9,692 nucleotides of DNA from Planctomycetota bacterium (GTDB lineage Bacteria > Planctomycetota > SBBH01 > JACQRN01): contig JACQRN010000079.1 of the NCBI GenBank assembly GCA_016206515.1, forward strand, positions 1-9,692, written 5' to 3'. The position numbers and the translations under genes were made by a program. Positions 7,413 through 9,692 of this stretch are shown piece by piece (positions within the stretch are counted from its first letter, which is position 1; every line of letters starts with the position of its first letter). The notes under the pieces are model-generated. The model made no database searches and was not told the DNA's origin. It saw only the letters and a program-made list of their open reading frames with translations.

Positions 7413-8220
7413 ATGCGCCGCCGCGCCGCCGCCACCGGCCCCGAGGCGACCTTTGCCTCGCCGCGCACGATGATGGCGGGAAACCGCCGACGCTCCTGCG
7501 GGACGGGCGCGAGGCGTTCCCCGCGATGCTCTCGGCGATCGACGGGGCCGCGCACACCGCCCACCTGGAGACGTACATCCTGAAGATCCTCGCCGTCGAC
7601 GGCAAGGTCGCCTTCGTGGGCGGCCTCAACATCGCCGACGCGTACGCCCCGACGGAGGACGGCGGGGAGGGATGGCGCGACAACCACGCGAGGATCGAGG
7701 GGCCCTCCGCGGCGCGACTCGACGACGAGTTCCTGGAGAACACGCCCTGAAGGGGGCCCGCCGCTCGATCGACCTGGCCAACGCCTACTTCATCCCCGGC
7801 CGGTCGATCCGCCGGGCGCTGTACCGCGCCGCCGCGCGCGGTGTCGCCGTGCGCGTCCTGGTGCCGGAGCGCTCCGACGTGCGGCTCGCCCTGTACGCCT
7901 CGCACCGGCTGTACGACACCCTGCTGCGCCGGGGCGTGCGCCTCTTCGCCTACCGCCGCGGCATCCTCCATGCCAAGACCGCAGTGATCGACCGCCTCTG
8001 GTGCGCGATCGGCTCCTACAACATGGACGACCGGTCCCTGTTCCATAACCTCGAGATCAACGTCCACGCCGTCGACGCCGGCTTCGGCGCCGCGCTCTCG
8101 AACGCCTTCGAGGACGACCTGAAGAACGCCCGCGAGGTCACGCTCAAGGAGTGGCGCCGCCGGTCATGGAACGAGAAGGTGATGGAAAACCTCGCCTTCG
8201 CGCTGCGGTATTGGCTATGA
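7413..8220 (+). pseudogene. cls: Decayed cardiolipin synthase / phospholipase D family gene
   Basis: The pieces of this locus read, in order, as a cardiolipin synthase, but in three different frames. From ATG 7413 the frame gives MRRRAAATGPEATFASPRTM and ends sensibly at AGNR (about 7486). The match then continues one frame over as TLLRDGREAFPAMLSAIDGA (from about 7490) and HLETYIL. There it jumps directly to KILAVDGKVAFVGGLNIAD (7583 onward), omitting the roughly 70-100 residues that normally separate these blocks, including the His of the first HxKx4D motif. After FLENTP this frame stops at 7750. The match resumes one frame over at ALKGARRSIDLANAYFIPG, again with a stretch missing. The second motif HAKTAVID (7969-7992) and the C-terminal EWRRRSWNEKV are intact to the TGA at 8220. 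With one catalytic motif broken and two frame breaks the product should be inactive. An intact relative would make cardiolipin from phosphatidylglycerol at the inner membrane. AGGA lies seven bases before the ATG. Confidence 0.86.
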
Positions 8221-8595
8221 GGCGTGCCGCGAGACGAAGCGGACGCCCGGACGCCCCTCGAAATCGGAGTCCTGGGTCCACAGCGTCGCACTGCAGGCCC
8301 GGGCTGTCGCATACATCACGCTATCCGCCAGCGGCAGCCGCTCCTCGACGCTCAAGCGCGCGGAGGCGAGCGCGAGCGCGGCATCCAGGCCGACGATCCT
8401 CCCCTGGTGCATGAGCGCGACCGCCTGCAGGGCGGCCGCCTCGCCGCGCTGCTGGAGCACCCGTTTGAACACCTCGAACAGCGCAAGGGTCGGCACGATC
8501 AGCCGCCCTGTGTCCTCGACCGCCCGCGCGAAGAACCCTGCGTTTCTTCCACCCGCGAAGTACTCGAGCCATCCGGAGGAATCGACGACGTTCAC
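8215..8595 (-). CDS. vapC: VapC-type PIN-domain ribonuclease toxin
   Basis: A 126-residue PIN-domain protein. VapC toxins are Mg-dependent endoribonucleases that cleave tRNA or rRNA and are held inactive by their cognate VapB. The acidic residues of the active site are visible: Asp5 (NVVDSSGWLEYF), Glu41 (LALFEVFKRVL), Asp91 (LPLADSVMYATA) and Asp109, with Asp111 nearby, in LWTQDSDFEG. Length is typical for VapC (about 125-140). The start is a GTG at 8595 that overlaps the vapB stop (GTGA), the usual antitoxin-first order with coupled translation. The TAG stop at 8215-8217 overlaps the end of the opposing cls remnant by six bases. All catalytic positions are present, so the toxin is probably functional. 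The RNA target cannot be inferred. Confidence 0.92.
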   Translation of the reverse strand: MNVVDSSGWLEYFAGGRNAGFFARAVEDTGRLIVPTLALFEVFKRVLQQRGEAAALQAVALMHQGRIVGLDAALALASARLSVEERLPLADSVMYATARACSATLWTQDSDFEGRPGVRFVSRHAS

Positions 8596-8798
8596 GCGCG
8601 GTCCGGGTCCCGGTCGACCGTCGTATCGATCCCGCGCAGGAATCCGCGCATCCCCCTCATCCGCCGCACCGGGATCAGCTCGATCCGGTCCTCATAGGGG
8701 ATCGCCTGGATCTTCTGCCGGGCCCGCAGACCGAGCAGCTCCCGGATCGCCTTGGGGATCACGATCTGAAATTTCGGGGACAGCGTAATGGTCGTCAT
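8592..8798 (-). CDS. vapB: VapB-type antitoxin, AbrB/SpoVT-fold DNA-binding protein
   Basis: A 68-residue antitoxin. The N-terminal half is a swapped-hairpin AbrB domain: TLSPKFQIVIPKAIRELLGL (5-24), then RQKIQAIPYEDRIELIPV (27-44). These residues form the DNA-binding dimer that represses the operon. The C-terminal part, MRGFLRGIDTTVDRDPDR (50-67), is the extended segment expected to wrap the PIN toxin, with Arg and acidic residues near the active site. ATG 8798 has a strong GGAGGA Shine-Dalgarno sequence. The stop overlaps the vapC GTG start, so the two genes form a standard vapBC module. As in other such modules, autorepression by the VapBC complex is likely; an operator would lie in the AT-rich stretch just upstream. 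Confidence 0.92.
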   Translation of the reverse strand: MTTITLSPKFQIVIPKAIRELLGLRARQKIQAIPYEDRIELIPVRRMRGMRGFLRGIDTTVDRDPDRA

Positions 8799-8802
8799 AC
8801 GA

Positions 8803-8808
8803 TCCTCC
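8803..8808 (-). promoter_or_regulatory. Strong ribosome binding site of vapB
   Basis: TCCTCC on the plus strand gives GGAGGA on the minus strand, four bases before ATG 8798. It is the best Shine-Dalgarno match in the window, whereas vapC depends on a coupled GTG start. This fits the usual need to make antitoxin in excess of toxin. Confidence 0.75.
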
Positions 8809-8810
8809 GA

Positions 8811-8843
8811 TCGATACCTATACCGTCCTACTCAGTATACATC
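8811..8843 (-). promoter_or_regulatory. Probable vapBC promoter/operator region
   Basis: The 45-bp gap between the permease stop and vapB is unusually AT-rich for this window. Read on the minus strand it contains TATACT (8839-8834, a plausible -10), the 6-bp palindrome GTATAC (8840-8835) and a second GTATA element (GGTATAGGTAT, 8824-8814). Repeated GTATA elements of this kind could be AbrB-type operator half-sites. No clear -35 is visible at good spacing. Read-through from the upstream permease gene is also possible. Confidence 0.4.
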
Positions 8844-9692
8844 CTATTCATGCCGCAAACACTCGATCGGGTCGAGCCGGGAGGCGCGCCAGGCGGGGTA
8901 GAAACCGAAGGCGATCCCGACCGCCGCGGAGCAGCCGACGGCGAGCGCGACCGCCCAGGCGGGGAGGAGCGTCGGCCAGCGGAGCGTCGCCGTTACGAGG
9001 CGCGAGGCGGCGACCCCGAGCGCCACGCCGGCGAGGCCGCCGACGAGCGACAGGAGGACCGCCTCGGCGAGGAACTGCCGCAGGATGTCCCCTCCGCGCG
9101 CGCCGACCGCAAGGCGCAAGCCGATCTCGCGCGTCCGCTCGGTGACCGACACGAGCATGATGTTCATGATCCCGATCCCGCCGACGAGCAGCGAGATCGA
9201 CGCGATCGCCGCCAGGAGGGTCGAGAGAAGGCGCGACGTCTCGGCGAAGCTCTCCATCATCTGCGAGAGGTCCCGCACGTGGAAGTCGTCCGCCTCCCCT
9301 TCGCGGATCCGGTGGCGCTCGCGCAGGAGCGTCTCGATCTCCCCCTGCGCGCGGGGGATCATCGGGGTCGAGGCGACCCGCACCGCGACCCGGTCGACGT
9401 GGCGCTCCGCGGCGTTGGAGAGCCGCCGGCGCACCGTCGTCCAGGGAAGGATCACCGCGTCGTCCTGGTCCTGCCCCCACGCGTTCGAGCCGCGGCGGGA
9501 GAGGACGCCGATCACCTCGACCGGCACCCCACCGATCCGCACGGTCGCCCCCACGGGCGAGCGTCCGGCGAACAGGTTCTCGACGATCGTGCGCCCCAGG
9601 AGACAGACCTTCGAGGCTGCGCGGACGTCCGACTCGCCGAACCACCTCCCCTCGACGATCCCCCACCCGATCACCACCGGGTAGCCGACCCC
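8844..9692 (-). CDS. MacB/FtsX-family ABC transporter permease, C-terminal part (N-terminus beyond the right edge)
   Basis: The C-terminal 282 residues of a MacB-type permease. These proteins have one N-terminal and three C-terminal membrane helices around a large periplasmic domain. They act by mechanotransmission, exporting lipoproteins, siderophores or macrolides through a tripartite pump, or acting on periplasmic partners. Visible here, numbered from the window edge, are the end of the periplasmic domain (WGIVEGRWFGESD, PVGATVRIGG and VEVIGVLSRRGSNAWGQDQD), then helices at about 154-182, 206-232 and 245-265. Signature motifs are LLVGGIGIMNIMLVSVTERT, REIGLRLAVGA (the coupling region that contacts the ATPase) and the C-terminal PAWRASRLDPIECLRHE. 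The stop is TAG at 8844. The ATPase and membrane-fusion partner genes, if present, lie outside the window, so the substrate is unknown. The frame is open to the right edge, with no start in a plausible place. Confidence 0.92.
   Translation of the reverse strand, partial: GVGYPVVIGWGIVEGRWFGESDVRAASKVCLLGRTIVENLFAGRSPVGATVRIGGVPVEVIGVLSRRGSNAWGQDQDDAVILPWTTVRRRLSNAAERHVDRVAVRVASTPMIPRAQGEIETLLRERHRIREGEADDFHVRDLSQMMESFAETSRLLSTLLAAIASISLLVGGIGIMNIMLVSVTERTREIGLRLAVGARGGDILRQFLAEAVLLSLVGGLAGVALGVAASRLVTATLRWPTLLPAWAVALAVGCSAAVGIAFGFYPAWRASRLDPIECLRHE

Noticed and set aside
5687..7687. Minus-strand open frame (666 codons) opposite the membrane subunits
   Set aside because: Arg/Gly/Asp-rich shadow composition, no domain, antisense to two well-supported membrane proteins and the cls remnant.

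Overview
The window is a GC-rich bacterial chromosome segment, most plausibly from an environmental lineage with strong third-position G/C bias. Several phyla fit (Acidobacteriota, Myxococcota or other former Deltaproteobacteria, Gemmatimonadota, candidate phyla), and the sequence alone does not decide between them. Genes are packed tightly, with start/stop overlaps of a few bases (TTGA, ATGA, GTGA) that suggest translational coupling. There is no insertion sequence, CRISPR array, phage gene or rRNA.

Layout. (1) Positions 1-1851, minus strand: a 58-residue Cys-rich zinc-ribbon protein overlaps by four bases the start of comEC, the inner-membrane DNA-uptake channel. ComEC runs off the left edge just after entering its metallo-beta-lactamase domain. 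(2) Positions 1882-1979, plus strand: a complete tRNA-Arg(CCG) with a TATAAT -10 box and a GC-rich discriminator. (3) Positions 2014-7393, plus strand: a three-gene inorganic-carbon (DAB-type) operon. It encodes DabA (DUF2309) with all four expected zinc ligands, a short NuoL-like subunit (DabB-like), and a second, NuoM/NuoN-like antiporter subunit. (4) Positions 7413-8220, plus strand: a decayed cardiolipin synthase/phospholipase D gene with two frame breaks and two internal losses, the first removing the His of HKD motif 1. (5) Positions 8215-8798, minus strand: a vapBC toxin-antitoxin pair (AbrB-fold VapB and PIN-domain VapC), meeting the cls remnant tail to tail with a 6-bp overlap. (6) Positions 8844-9692, minus strand: the C-terminal part of a MacB/FtsX-family ABC transporter permease, cut by the right edge.

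How it works together. The centrepiece is the DAB locus. In characterised systems the soluble zinc protein DabA, resembling a beta-carbonic anhydrase, works with a membrane subunit related to complex I antiporter subunits, and the cation gradient drives one-way accumulation of bicarbonate. Here the membrane part appears to be split over two dissimilar subunits. The first keeps the canonical TM5 Glu and TM7 Lys but is shortened at the C-terminal end. The second seems to lack the TM5 Glu. This two-subunit arrangement is the most interesting signal in the window. The tRNA-Arg gene lies 34 bp upstream of dabA with no visible terminator or second promoter, so read-through from the tRNA promoter is possible. 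The other genes (DNA uptake, toxin-antitoxin, macrolide-type exporter permease) look functionally unrelated to the operon.
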